A stretch of DNA of 49,124 nucleotides from Deltaproteobacteria bacterium (GCA_019310785.1 JAFDDR010000002.1:1-49124), one strand, 5' to 3'. Counted from the stretch's first letter, positions 1 through 8,949 are shown. Numbers and translations are program-made. The notes: generated from the letters alone by a model not told the origin.

Positions 1-11
1 CATCTTTGTGC
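1..11. repeat. 11-bp terminal direct repeat (left copy, CATCTTTGTGC)
   Basis: Identical to the last 11 bases of the window (49114-49124). Confidence 0.85.
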
Positions 12-143
12 CGTATAGTTTTAGGTGCCAGGAAGGACCCGCCGCTTTTCTCCCCCTACCTACCGTAATGGAGGTTGGGAAGAAAATAAAATAGAAGGGG
101 GAAAGGGGAGAAAGAAAACGAGAGAAACTTCTCGTAATATTTT

Positions 144-686
144 CTATCTCAATTTCCTCAGCGTTTCCATTAGATGTTTATAGCCCTGATTCACTTCCAT
201 TACAAAAATATCAAATGACTGAATCCAATCGGCCAGGATATTATGGATCTCAAGCTGAAAGACTGGATTTGTGTCCCTGAAGCCATCCTCTGTAAGTCTA
301 CCAGGTACCGGAGAAAACCAGACAAGCTCCGTGTACTTCTCCAGCCACCAGAGGGCCATCGGGAAGCATGCGTCTACAACGTCGCTAAGGCCGGCGGCCT
401 CGGCATAGGCGAGGTTATCCAGGACGGTCCTGTCGCAAATGATATATTCAGCCTCGGCCTCATCCTTGGCCTCAATCTCTCGCTGTATGTGGTGATGGAA
501 GATCCAAAGCTGTGCCGCCTCGGACGTTTGCCTGTTGACCGGAAGTGGGCATTGCCTGGCGATCCCCGAGACCAGGGCAATGGTATTGTCCGGAAACAAC
601 CCGGTTAACTTTCGATAGATATGGTTGGCATAGGTGGTCTTGCCTGTACCGTGGGTGCCAATTAAACCTATGTGATGTTTTTTCAA
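144..686 (-). CDS. P-loop ATPase/kinase (NadR/AAA_28-like)
   Basis: Walker A GTHGTGKTT near the N-terminus; CDRTVLDNLAY motif. Confidence 0.65.
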   Translation of the reverse strand: MKKHHIGLIGTHGTGKTTYANHIYRKLTGLFPDNTIALVSGIARQCPLPVNRQTSEAAQLWIFHHHIQREIEAKDEAEAEYIICDRTVLDNLAYAEAAGLSDVVDACFPMALWWLEKYTELVWFSPVPGRLTEDGFRDTNPVFQLEIHNILADWIQSFDIFVMEVNQGYKHLMETLRKLR

Positions 687-687
687 T

Positions 688-945
688 TTAAGCCCGGGCC
701 CGGGAGAATGATCCTTGGTTTTTCGGCGATACCGTTTTCAGACGGCCATCCTTAGCAGCTTTGACAAAGTAGTCGGCGATGTTCGCGGTGATGAAATGCG
801 CACAAAGCATGGCGGATTTGAATTCAAGCGGGAAGCCCGAAACCCTCATACCGCCTCCATCAAAAAATGTGGCGTTGATCTGTCTAAAAATCTTTGGCTG
901 TGGTGGTCCGTCCTGTCTCTTTTGTTTGGCTTTTTTCTCAGACAT
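688..945 (-). CDS. hypothetical phage protein
   Basis: ORF starting MSEKKAKQKR; overlaps the end of the upstream ORF by 8 bp. Confidence 0.5.
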   Translation of the reverse strand: MSEKKAKQKRQDGPPQPKIFRQINATFFDGGGMRVSGFPLEFKSAMLCAHFITANIADYFVKAAKDGRLKTVSPKNQGSFSRARA

Positions 946-1444
946 CCTCTTTTCCCTCCCCTCTTGTTCCTTCGTAGAACGCAAGCGTCTCATCCAACTC
1001 TCTTTTAGCCTCTGTCCAGAGGTGCCTGACCCGTGGGACCGGATTTATATCCCGAATTGATTCATGAAACCTTGTAATCGCCGGATAATCATCCAGACAC
1101 TCATCCTCCATTGTAGCCTTATCAGGCAAAATCTCTGTTTTGACAGACAGCTCGCAGCCCACAATATAAGCATGGCGTGCCACCAATGCCCTGGCTATTT
1201 CCAGGCCCCCGGGCTCCTGTAGGAGACGCTTCAACACTTTCTCATGCTTCTCTATCCAGTTTTCGCGGATTGAATCCTCATCGACATACGGCCGTTTTGC
1301 AGTCCATCGACACAGGCTGCGGGGGCCACTATTCTTATGGGGTGATAAACCGAAAAGCTTAATAAGGTAGGTATCTCCGACAAGGTCACGAAACGCGGAA
1401 ATGAATCCGCGGGGCGTCAAAGGGGGGGTCTTTTTGTTATCCAT
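938..1444 (-). CDS. hypothetical protein
   Basis: 168-aa ORF in operon with its neighbours. Confidence 0.55.
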   Translation of the reverse strand: MDNKKTPPLTPRGFISAFRDLVGDTYLIKLFGLSPHKNSGPRSLCRWTAKRPYVDEDSIRENWIEKHEKVLKRLLQEPGGLEIARALVARHAYIVGCELSVKTEILPDKATMEDECLDDYPAITRFHESIRDINPVPRVRHLWTEAKRELDETLAFYEGTRGEGKEDV

Positions 1445-1503
1445 TCAGTCCTCGCAATTGATTGTGGCAGGGTTTATGTTAAATCATCGGCTCCCGGCTT
1501 ATT

Positions 1504-1785
1504 CTACTGTTCAGGGTACAATTCTTTCACATCCAGACCGAGGGCGCCGGCGCTTATTTGCTGGGCATTAGAACTGTGCCTTATGCCCTTGATTGTGTTG
1601 TATAGGGTACTCGATACGATCCCATGATCCTCTGCCAATGCATTTAGCTTGATTTTGTTGCCCTTAAAGAGCATATCGCGCACCGCGGGTAATGAGAAAC
1701 CGATCAGGCTTAAACACCTAAGTGCGGCCCGGTTCCGGTTTTTTTCTCCTTGTATAAATTTATACAGTTTGATACGTTTAAACAT
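1504..1785 (-). CDS. HTH transcriptional regulator (Ner/Nlp-like)
   Basis: KLNALAEDHGIVSSTLYNTIKGIRHSSNAQQISAGALGLDVKELYPEQ resembles a Ner-type HTH; start MFKRIKL; divergent from plus-strand genes. Confidence 0.55.
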   Translation of the reverse strand: MFKRIKLYKFIQGEKNRNRAALRCLSLIGFSLPAVRDMLFKGNKIKLNALAEDHGIVSSTLYNTIKGIRHSSNAQQISAGALGLDVKELYPEQ

Positions 1786-1816
1786 TGATTTCCCCCAAAG
1801 TTGAGCTAATTCCGAT

Positions 1817-2065
1817 ATGAGATACGTCGACCTTTTTGCAGAACTCGCCGCAGAGACAACGGGCGCATCCAAAGACCTCATATTGGCGAAAATGCTGGTT
1901 TACGAGCAACATATGGAGAATGAAAGTATTTTGTATCAAGAGATTTCTCCTGAAGATGCTGATAAATTGCGGGATGCCGCAAGGGCAGATCCATCGGGGT
2001 TTTCTCGGTCATTTGAAAAAGGCTTCGCAGATGTATTGTCTATGGCACATGCGAACAAGGCATAG
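1817..2065 (+). CDS. small protein, distant paralogue of ORF 2584-2829
   Basis: Shared N-terminal M-Y--LF-(E/Q) pattern and similar size. Confidence 0.5.
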   Translation: MRYVDLFAELAAETTGASKDLILAKMLVYEQHMENESILYQEISPEDADKLRDAARADPSGFSRSFEKGFADVLSMAHANKA

Positions 2066-2168
2066 GCGAAAAGCCTTCTAATATAAGAGACTGTTTCTGC
2101 CGGAAAAATATCTGTAAGGGCCTGTTCAAACGTCTGTTTCGGCATGGTGCATCCCTTTCTACTGGAGG

Positions 2169-2405
2169 TTGATAATGAAAGATCCCACAATTGACTTAGA
2201 TATTGACAAAAAGATGAATGCTACGCTCATAATCGGTTGTCCTGAATGCAAAAGGAAAACAAAGTTGGCCGCCAGGAATGCAATACCCGGAAAGAGCATC
2301 TCATGTCTGTGTGGCGTCTCGTTCAACCTCTCCGGAGACGCCCTCCGGCCCATCCAGCGGAGTCTTGACGATCTCCAGCGAACTCTGAAGAGCCTTGGCC
2401 AGTAA
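2169..2405 (+). CDS. small zinc-ribbon protein
   Basis: CPECKRK...CLCG; preceded by ggaggt. Confidence 0.5.
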   Translation: MIMKDPTIDLDIDKKMNATLIIGCPECKRKTKLAARNAIPGKSISCLCGVSFNLSGDALRPIQRSLDDLQRTLKSLGQ

Positions 2406-2528
2406 ATCCCTATTTTGCTTCAACAGTTGATATATGGTTTCCAAATTAACGGTTAGTTTTGATAAGACCCGCTTTGTCTCAGGCTCGAATGTTATTTTGA
2501 GATTATATTCTATTTCTTGTTTCGGCAT
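2301..2528 (-). CDS. hypothetical protein, antisense overlap with 2169-2405
   Basis: ORF starting MPKQEIEYNLKITFEPETKRV with an upstream purine-rich tract. Confidence 0.35.
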   Translation of the reverse strand: MPKQEIEYNLKITFEPETKRVLSKLTVNLETIYQLLKQNRDLLAKALQSSLEIVKTPLDGPEGVSGEVERDATQT

Positions 2529-2547
2529 AATCCCAACCCCCTCTTTT

Positions 2548-2567
2548 CTGTATGTTTTTGGTTGATT
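2548..2567. repeat. 20-bp direct repeat, copy 1 (ctgtatgtttttggttgatt)
   Basis: Identical to 2947-2966; upstream of ORF 2584. Confidence 0.8.
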
Positions 2568-2583
2568 GTGAGAAGGATTTTCC

Positions 2584-2829
2584 ATGACTTATGCAAAATT
2601 GTTTATTCAAATTATTTCCGAGGTTTCCGGTAAACCAGAGCAAGAGATTGCAGACCTGCTTTCCACCTTCCGTGAAGCACATCCGGGCGGAAATTGGGAT
2701 CAGGTAATCCCAGCAAATGAGGCCGAAAAACTACTTAATGATCTTCGTGAAGAGGCCCCTGGAATTCTTGCCTGGCTGGTCAAAGGCGCCATGGACGTTG
2801 CTCGCCACGAAAGCAGCACAATCCATTGA
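2584..2829 (+). CDS. small protein sharing EEAPGILAWLV with the phage helicase
   Basis: 81-aa ORF; same 11-aa stretch occurs in 46013-47620. Confidence 0.55.
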   Translation: MTYAKLFIQIISEVSGKPEQEIADLLSTFREAHPGGNWDQVIPANEAEKLLNDLREEAPGILAWLVKGAMDVARHESSTIH

Positions 2830-2946
2830 CCTGGCAAAAAATAGTCTGAGACTTTCCACACCTTCTTTGGAAACTATTTGCTTCAAAAATCTGTCCCAGT
2901 GGGGAGCCCTATCAGGTGTTGCTGGCATGATTTTAGTCCCCTTTTC

Positions 2947-2966
2947 CTGTATGTTTTTGGTTGATT
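2947..2966. repeat. 20-bp direct repeat, copy 2
   Basis: Identical to 2548-2567; upstream of the repressor-like ORF at 3031. Confidence 0.8.
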
Positions 2967-3030
2967 ATGTAGGGTTTTTGTTCGGTGAGAGGGAGTTTAT
3001 ACAGGGCTTGTAACGTTTGTCAAGGAAAAA

Positions 3031-3597
3031 ATGCAACGTTTTGCAAATAAAACAGAAATAGCTTTTATGCAATTGGCCCAACTATTTGATATTACAATAG
3101 AAAAGGGTTGGAAAACAACTCTTGCAGAAAAGATTGGAATTAAGCGAATTCTGATATCAACCTGGATCAACAGAGACCGGATTTCAAAGAATGGGCTTAA
3201 ACACATCGAAAAAGCATATTTTTCAAAAGATAAATGGTTGACCACAGTTAAGCCTTTCCCCGAAGCCCCTTACGACACAGGTCTCCCGGGCCCTGACAGC
3301 CGGCCACATCTCTATACATTACCAACCGGCCAAGAATTTGCAGTGAAGGCGGTTATTGAGCGTGATCGGCCGGATTCGGAATACATTGACGCGGTGAAGG
3401 AGATCCTGTCCAGCGGCGAAAGGGCCACCATAGAAGCGCTCAAATCCAATATCACGCAGTTTTTCGAGCAGGTAAGGGATAAGACACGTTTGAAGAAACT
3501 GGAAAAACAGGTCGATCAATTAACTAAACAACTCAACACTGAAAAAAACGCAGACGATTTATTACACGAGCCGGAGAACCCTGCGGAAGGGGAATAA
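3031..3597 (+). CDS. CI-like repressor (HTH plus C-terminal coiled coil, no S24 protease domain)
   Basis: TLAEKIGIKRILISTWINRDRISKNGLKHIEKAY resembles a phage CI N-terminal HTH. Confidence 0.6.
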   Translation: MQRFANKTEIAFMQLAQLFDITIEKGWKTTLAEKIGIKRILISTWINRDRISKNGLKHIEKAYFSKDKWLTTVKPFPEAPYDTGLPGPDSRPHLYTLPTGQEFAVKAVIERDRPDSEYIDAVKEILSSGERATIEALKSNITQFFEQVRDKTRLKKLEKQVDQLTKQLNTEKNADDLLHEPENPAEGE

Positions 3598-3683
3598 CGC
3601 GTAAACAGGGAAACATTTGCCATGTAAATTTTGGGACTCTTGTTTAATGCTAACCGTACCATGCATATGGAAAGGGGAATATC

Positions 3684-3923
3684 ATGAAAAGAGCTATCAT
3701 ATTAACCATTTGTTTTTCACTGTTTTTTCTTTTTTTGTCAGGAAGCGGCGGAGCCAATAGAACAGGTACCCAATATGAACCCACGATTCAGTCGGACGCG
3801 AGTTTCAATAATATATTGGAGAAAAGAGGTTGTTGCTCGCATCATGGAGGGGTTTGCGGCTGTAATCAGGAAACCGGAAGGGTGATATGCTGCGACGGTA
3901 CATTAAGCCCTACCTGCACCTGA
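3684..3923 (+). CDS. exported small Cys-rich protein
   Basis: N-terminal hydrophobic signal; RGCCSHHGGVCGCNQETGRVICCDGTLSPTC motif. Confidence 0.6.
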   Translation: MKRAIILTICFSLFFLFLSGSGGANRTGTQYEPTIQSDASFNNILEKRGCCSHHGGVCGCNQETGRVICCDGTLSPTCT

Positions 3924-4303
3924 TAGCTATTTTATTGGCCCTGGCAGGGCCTGCTAAAGCGGGTGAAAATGAACGCCAACCTGAAAGATGGTATCAAGAT
4001 AAATGGTGTTTTGAGAATGGTGGTCGCGTTGAAATAGCGCTCGAAGATCAAACCCGATGTGATTGTGTGACTGCGACCCATGCGGTTGAAATTGAATTCG
4101 CGGAGCGTTGGCACCATGCTATAGGACAAAGCCTACATTATTCTCTAAAAACAGGAAAAAAAGCAGGAATTGCTTTAATACTACATAGAGGCAATGACAG
4201 GAAATACTTCCTTAGGCTCAAGGCTGTTATTGAGCGCTTTAAATTGCCTATACGTATATGGCTTATTTCGGATGAAAAGAGCTTAGTTAACAATCGAGAT
4301 TGA
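3887..4303 (+). CDS. exported PD-(D/E)XK-like protein (tentative)
   Basis: Signal peptide ending AKA; TRCDCVTATHAVEIEFAERWHHAIGQSLHYSLKTGKKAGIALIL pattern. Confidence 0.5.
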   Translation: MLRRYIKPYLHLIAILLALAGPAKAGENERQPERWYQDKWCFENGGRVEIALEDQTRCDCVTATHAVEIEFAERWHHAIGQSLHYSLKTGKKAGIALILHRGNDRKYFLRLKAVIERFKLPIRIWLISDEKSLVNNRD

Positions 4304-4330
4304 CATTTAAGATAAGCGGAGACAATACCC

Positions 4331-5284
4331 ATGAAAAATTCAATCATTATTGCGACTGTCATCTCCCTATTTCTCATCTCAGCTCCGACTGCCGCTGAGA
4401 TCTATAAGTGCATTGATGAAAAAGGCCAGGTCACATTCACCACAAAGCCTGGCCCGGGATGCACGCTGCTGTCGGGCTCGGCATCCAAACCCCGAAAAAC
4501 CACCAAGAACGTAGAAACCATTCCGACGCCACCGGAACCGATAGCATCAAAACTTGATGCAAAACGAATCGTAAGATCATTCCCGTGTTCAAAAGGTGGA
4601 ACCATCGGTGATCACATACGGAATAAGACGAAACTTCCAGCAGTAAAGGATTTGGGGTGGTCGGTTAGACAGTCAGGCAACCAATTCATAGTAGAGAAGA
4701 CCATTCATATCGGCGGTCTTTCTTCTTACACTGTTTATAGGTGGGCTGTAGATTCCAAGGGCAGTGTAAAGGCTATCAATGGCCATGCAATTGGCATAAC
4801 AAAAGAGGAAATAATATCAGAAACAACAGTCACAATACAAAGTGTAGAAGGTTTTTCATCAGGAGCTTTAGGGATATCTCGGCAATCTTGGGAATCACAA
4901 CATAGGCTGTCAGAAGCGCGTAGCGGGTTCTCTCTTTATGAAGGATTGCGATATCTTGTCGGATATCAGAATGAGAATGTCAATCATTTTGAAAGATCCT
5001 GGGGAGAAACAGGGATAGCAAAACGACAGGCTATGATTGAAATAGAGAAGATGATCCCCAGTGACAGCAAGTTCATAAGGAGCTATTCGGCCCCATCTTC
5101 TGGAAGCACTGTGCGTTTGTACTTCAGCAAGTCACTAATTTCACGTTTCCCTAAGACCATAGGGATTGGCAATAGTGAATTCTCTTTATGGACCGGTGGT
5201 GAACCTGGCAATTTCATCGTGATATTCAAGGAAAAAAAGGGGAAAGTCACGCGTGTTCTCATTGCTATTGGGAACAATCCATGA
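4331..5284 (+). CDS. exported DUF4124-domain protein
   Basis: Signal peptide plus AEIYKCIDEKGQVTFTTKPGPGC. Confidence 0.65.
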   Translation: MKNSIIIATVISLFLISAPTAAEIYKCIDEKGQVTFTTKPGPGCTLLSGSASKPRKTTKNVETIPTPPEPIASKLDAKRIVRSFPCSKGGTIGDHIRNKTKLPAVKDLGWSVRQSGNQFIVEKTIHIGGLSSYTVYRWAVDSKGSVKAINGHAIGITKEEIISETTVTIQSVEGFSSGALGISRQSWESQHRLSEARSGFSLYEGLRYLVGYQNENVNHFERSWGETGIAKRQAMIEIEKMIPSDSKFIRSYSAPSSGSTVRLYFSKSLISRFPKTIGIGNSEFSLWTGGEPGNFIVIFKEKKGKVTRVLIAIGNNP

Positions 5285-5471
5285 AATCGCAATCATATCA
5301 GCGTCAGCGTGCCGACATTTGGCAGTAATGGGAACCAGGAGCCATCCATGTGGCAAGGTGCGTTGTCGTCTACATTGTAATTCAGTTTATTTAACGCCGC
5401 CTGAAAGCCCTGAGATTCCAGAGAGATTGCGCGTAACAGCAACTATTGGGAATCACCAATAAGGAAATATT

Positions 5472-6308
5472 ATGTTGAAAAAATTTAGGCTCATTTTATG
5501 CGCGTTTTGTTTTGCTATATTGTCCTTTGGCTTTGGCTTCGCTGGAATAGATTATAAGTTCATAAACTCAAAAGATACGAGCTACGCGAATATCAGAAGG
5601 GGGGTCATAAGGATTCGAATCAAGCATGACATGATTCCATCCGAATCAGAATTGAAACAGGTTTCGAAAGAAGCATGGAAAAAATATCGTGAAAACTGGA
5701 AAACCGGCACAGTCTTTATGTATGTCAAAGATATGCCTGCCAATAGCACGGCTTATGCTGCTTCCGAATTTAAGCGCTCAAGAATTCAGGGATTCTGGAT
5801 TAATACGCAGGCGTTAGAGGTGCATGAATATTCAAAAATGAAAGAGGCAGAGACTGTCAAACAAGGTCCGAATGTAAGCGCTGAGATCTATAAATGCATC
5901 GATGCAGATGGGCAGGTCACGTTTACGACAAAGTCCGGGCCTGGATGCAAGTTGCTGCCGGGGTCTGTGGAAAAAAAGGCACCTCCTGTAAAAACACCTG
6001 CTCCAATCCCATCTCGGCCAGCCGCTAAATCAGTGAAAAAAGCAAAAAAATATAAATTTCCAAGATGCACCACAAATGATGGATATTTCGCATGTCTAAA
6101 GGAAGAATGGCTGGATCACGTGACCAGATTTATCACTGCCAAAGATTATGACAGCATTGATGCATACATCTCCAGTAAGAAATGTCTTGTCATGAAGGGA
6201 GGTCTTGTTGTTACGGTAATCGACAGCCCTGGGATGTTTGGCGGGAAAACAAGCTTTATTTATAACGGAATTAAATTCTGGACCTACAGAGAGGGAGTCA
6301 ACTACTAA
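5472..6308 (+). CDS. exported protein with internal DUF4124-like domain
   Basis: Signal peptide; internal AEIYKCIDADGQVTFTTKSGPGCKLLPGS parallels ORF 4331. Confidence 0.65.
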   Translation: MLKKFRLILCAFCFAILSFGFGFAGIDYKFINSKDTSYANIRRGVIRIRIKHDMIPSESELKQVSKEAWKKYRENWKTGTVFMYVKDMPANSTAYAASEFKRSRIQGFWINTQALEVHEYSKMKEAETVKQGPNVSAEIYKCIDADGQVTFTTKSGPGCKLLPGSVEKKAPPVKTPAPIPSRPAAKSVKKAKKYKFPRCTTNDGYFACLKEEWLDHVTRFITAKDYDSIDAYISSKKCLVMKGGLVVTVIDSPGMFGGKTSFIYNGIKFWTYREGVNY

Positions 6309-6613
6309 ATCCCCCCGCCCCGGGTCTCGATCTTCTTCACCAGTTTCCACATAAAGGCTTTGAGTTCAGGCTCCAGATCACCTGTCTCTATTTTAATCAT
6401 CGTGTCCTGAGCTGATTTATCAGCAATGTCTTTCAGTGATATCGGCGCGCGTCTTCGGAAAGGAAAAAACATTTCTGCGAGCCTATTTAACACAGGCCTT
6501 ACAATTTCTAAAATCTTCTCCAGATAAGGGTCATCTTCTTCGACTTGTAAAGCCGAAAACTCCTTTACCGGAGGATTAGTATCTATCGTCGGTTTATCAT
6601 CATCAGTCGCCAT
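6305..6613 (-). CDS. small phage protein sharing the tape-measure C-terminal motif
   Basis: LEPELKAFMWKLVKKIETR compared with LEPEMEAFMWKLLKKVQVR in 20347-23088. Confidence 0.55.
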   Translation of the reverse strand: MATDDDKPTIDTNPPVKEFSALQVEEDDPYLEKILEIVRPVLNRLAEMFFPFRRRAPISLKDIADKSAQDTMIKIETGDLEPELKAFMWKLVKKIETRGGGI

Positions 6614-6639
6614 AAAAACTACCTCACCTCACAACATCC

Positions 6640-6819
6640 CTACGCGTTATTCCCCCGTGCCAAATACCCCACCAGACCGCCGCCTATGGCCGACACGGCC
6701 TCTTTACTCTCTACCCCGAGGATCAGCATGGCGCCCATGGCGATCACGGTTAGGGCCACGATGGTCAGTTCCTCGGATATATTTACGCTCCACCACGGTT
6801 TGGTCGGTTCCGTTGTCAT
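6640..6819 (-). CDS. putative holin-like small membrane protein (59 aa)
   Basis: Manual translation MTTEPTKPWWSVNISEELTIVALTVIAMGAMLILGVESKEAVSAIGGGLVGYLARGNNA; not in the supplied ORF list. Confidence 0.5.
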   Translation of the reverse strand: MTTEPTKPWWSVNISEELTIVALTVIAMGAMLILGVESKEAVSAIGGGLVGYLARGNNA

Positions 6820-6840
6820 GGGTTTAGCCCTCCTTGCAGG

Positions 6841-7575
6841 TTAAATCTCAACATATTTCATCCCTATCCTGCCATTTTCCACAGTAATCTCCCCTGCCTT
6901 GCTTTTCCCCGGTGAATTATCCGAGGCAAGAATATACTTAATATTCCATCGGTTTTCCCAGTCCATCATTTCGTGTTTGTGGCCGAACAGAATCACATCA
7001 ACCCGATTGTAGAGAACACGCGCCAGTTTTCCGGCGTCCCTTAGCTCCATGAATGGATTGTTATATATGAAGGGATGGTGATGGAAAAACAGGATTTTCA
7101 CCCTGTCATCGGCCCGGTCTAATATTTTGTCCAGTGCAAATAGTTGATTGAACCCAATCTCCCCGCAGGCGAAATCAAACGGGTGATTGGTTTCCAGGTT
7201 TGTGTCCAGGGCGATCAGCCTGACCCCGTCAATATCATTAATCACAGGGGTGTTATTGCCTGAGAAAAAGCCACGCTGCCCGAGGGGTGCGGCCAACATA
7301 TCGTCAAAAAGATCGGCTTTTTTTCTGCTGTAGAGATGTCCTGCAGCGCCGAAATCATGATTGCCGGGAGCGATAAACACCCGACCGGCAAACGCCCCCA
7401 ACGCATCTAAGGCGTTTTGATATTGTTGCCTGTGCCCATCGTCTGTGATATCGCCCGTGATGATCACTGCATGATCCGGGTATCGCTCTTTTATGTTTTT
7501 CAGCAGCCTGTTTGCGTCCTGGTTATTCTCCCCGTCACGATGAAAATGCAGGTCGCTGATATGTAGAAATTTCAT
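6841..7575 (-). CDS. calcineurin-like metallophosphoesterase
   Basis: MKFLHISDLHFH, TGDITDDG, APGNHDF, FHHHPF, LFGHKHE motifs. Confidence 0.85.
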   Translation of the reverse strand: MKFLHISDLHFHRDGENNQDANRLLKNIKERYPDHAVIITGDITDDGHRQQYQNALDALGAFAGRVFIAPGNHDFGAAGHLYSRKKADLFDDMLAAPLGQRGFFSGNNTPVINDIDGVRLIALDTNLETNHPFDFACGEIGFNQLFALDKILDRADDRVKILFFHHHPFIYNNPFMELRDAGKLARVLYNRVDVILFGHKHEMMDWENRWNIKYILASDNSPGKSKAGEITVENGRIGMKYVEI

Positions 7576-7577
7576 AA

Positions 7578-7982
7578 CTATAAGGCTCCTAATCCAAGGA
7601 AAGTTAGCCCGGATATTACCTGTGGTAATTTTAAAAGGCCTGGAGCATACTGTTGAATGATAGCCTGTAAAATTGGACCCATATGAGCAAGCCGCGCTCC
7701 CGCAATAAACCACTTTTGATATTCAGTTAGGACTATCTTCTCGGCGGGAATCCAATTGCCCTTTTCATCCTTCCACCAACTATCAATTTTGTTCAATTTA
7801 TCAATTATGTTTTGAGGCAAATACCCCTCATCCAGGCCACCTCGAATAGCTCCAGACGCTTGGGGCCAATCCATCGCCAGCGTTTCTACGGATGATTCAA
7901 GGGTTTGTTCGGTTTGTCCTAACTGTGTAGTGGCGCAGCCCCCAACCAAAAACGCTAAAATAATCAGGATTACCTTTTTCAT
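7578..7982 (-). CDS. phage-encoded lipoprotein
   Basis: N-terminal signal with LVGGC lipobox. Confidence 0.6.
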   Translation of the reverse strand: MKKVILIILAFLVGGCATTQLGQTEQTLESSVETLAMDWPQASGAIRGGLDEGYLPQNIIDKLNKIDSWWKDEKGNWIPAEKIVLTEYQKWFIAGARLAHMGPILQAIIQQYAPGLLKLPQVISGLTFLGLGAL

Positions 7983-8014
7983 GGATTTAATCTCCTCTTA
8001 ACCTGGTGCTTTCA

Positions 8015-8422
8015 TTAATACACTTCGCGGATAGTCAAACGGCAAATATCATAACCCCTTAGAATTTTCATAAAGGTTGTAAATGTCTTACCGGAAGCAA
8101 GCACCCCTCGGTTGCCCTGCAATCTCCCAAAATGCTGTCCCAAAACAATACAGCCCGCGGTGTCCGGCAACAGGTTCCCCGGATGAAAAAGAATATTCTT
8201 ACGACCGGGCACATTTATAATTTTGAACGTCTCTCCAAATCGCGGGGAGTTATGCCGGATACAGGTATATTGCTGGGCAGGGATTGAGGATCTGCCGGCA
8301 ACATTTTCCATATCAGGCGGTTCCAAGGTCACGCAAAACACCTCTTCACTGATCAGCAATACCCCGAAGGTTCCATATTTAGTACGCTCTTCAAGCCGGA
8401 TGAGTCTGAGTATTGGTTTTAT
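8015..8422 (-). CDS. DUF5675-like protein with unclear start codon
   Basis: CVTLEPPD...IPAQQYTCIRHNSPRFGETFKIINVPGRKNILFHPGN; homologous-looking N-terminus KPILRLIRLEERTKYGTFGVL lies upstream of the ORF-caller start. Confidence 0.55.
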   Translation of the reverse strand: MKPILRLIRLEERTKYGTFGVLLISEEVFCVTLEPPDMENVAGRSSIPAQQYTCIRHNSPRFGETFKIINVPGRKNILFHPGNLLPDTAGCIVLGQHFGRLQGNRGVLASGKTFTTFMKILRGYDICRLTIREVY

Positions 8423-8431
8423 GGCCTTACC

Positions 8432-8752
8432 TCACTTCCCCAACATTTCAATCGTATGTTTTACGACTCCCATGTCAATTTGCAGGCCTGTAACCTGCTC
8501 CAACATTTTATTTAAAAGGTTAGCCTGGGAATTGTAAATAAACCCTACAATTATGATAAGGATGGATATTGTCAGACCCATGAGCGTGAGAAATAATCGT
8601 TGAGAAACCTTCTTTTCAATGCCCTCCCACAAGCGTCTGATGGCCTTCTCTGTGGACGTTTTAGCCTCTTTAAGGGTCTCCACTGCTTCCATAATTCCAG
8701 TGTGTTCTTTGCATGGCGGGCATATTGGTTTATCTCCAGGCATTTTCTGCAC
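8432..8752 (-). CDS. membrane protein (possible lysis or holin accessory)
   Basis: One TM segment RLFLTLMGLTISILIIIVGFIY followed by a helical tail. Confidence 0.5.
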   Translation of the reverse strand: MQKMPGDKPICPPCKEHTGIMEAVETLKEAKTSTEKAIRRLWEGIEKKVSQRLFLTLMGLTISILIIIVGFIYNSQANLLNKMLEQVTGLQIDMGVVKHTIEMLGK

Positions 8753-8949
8753 CTCAGTTAGATTTCATTATAAACAACTCATTGCCTCACGATCTGAAAT
8801 CGCGCACCCTGCACTACACAGGCATCATCTTCAACGCTAATAATAAATGTTACGTTGTGCCTTATGTTCCCATTATCCAGAACAAGCATATCACTCCTGC
8901 AAGCGCGAAGTGGATTATGGATACTCTGAGGTGTTGTTTGCTGGTCATA

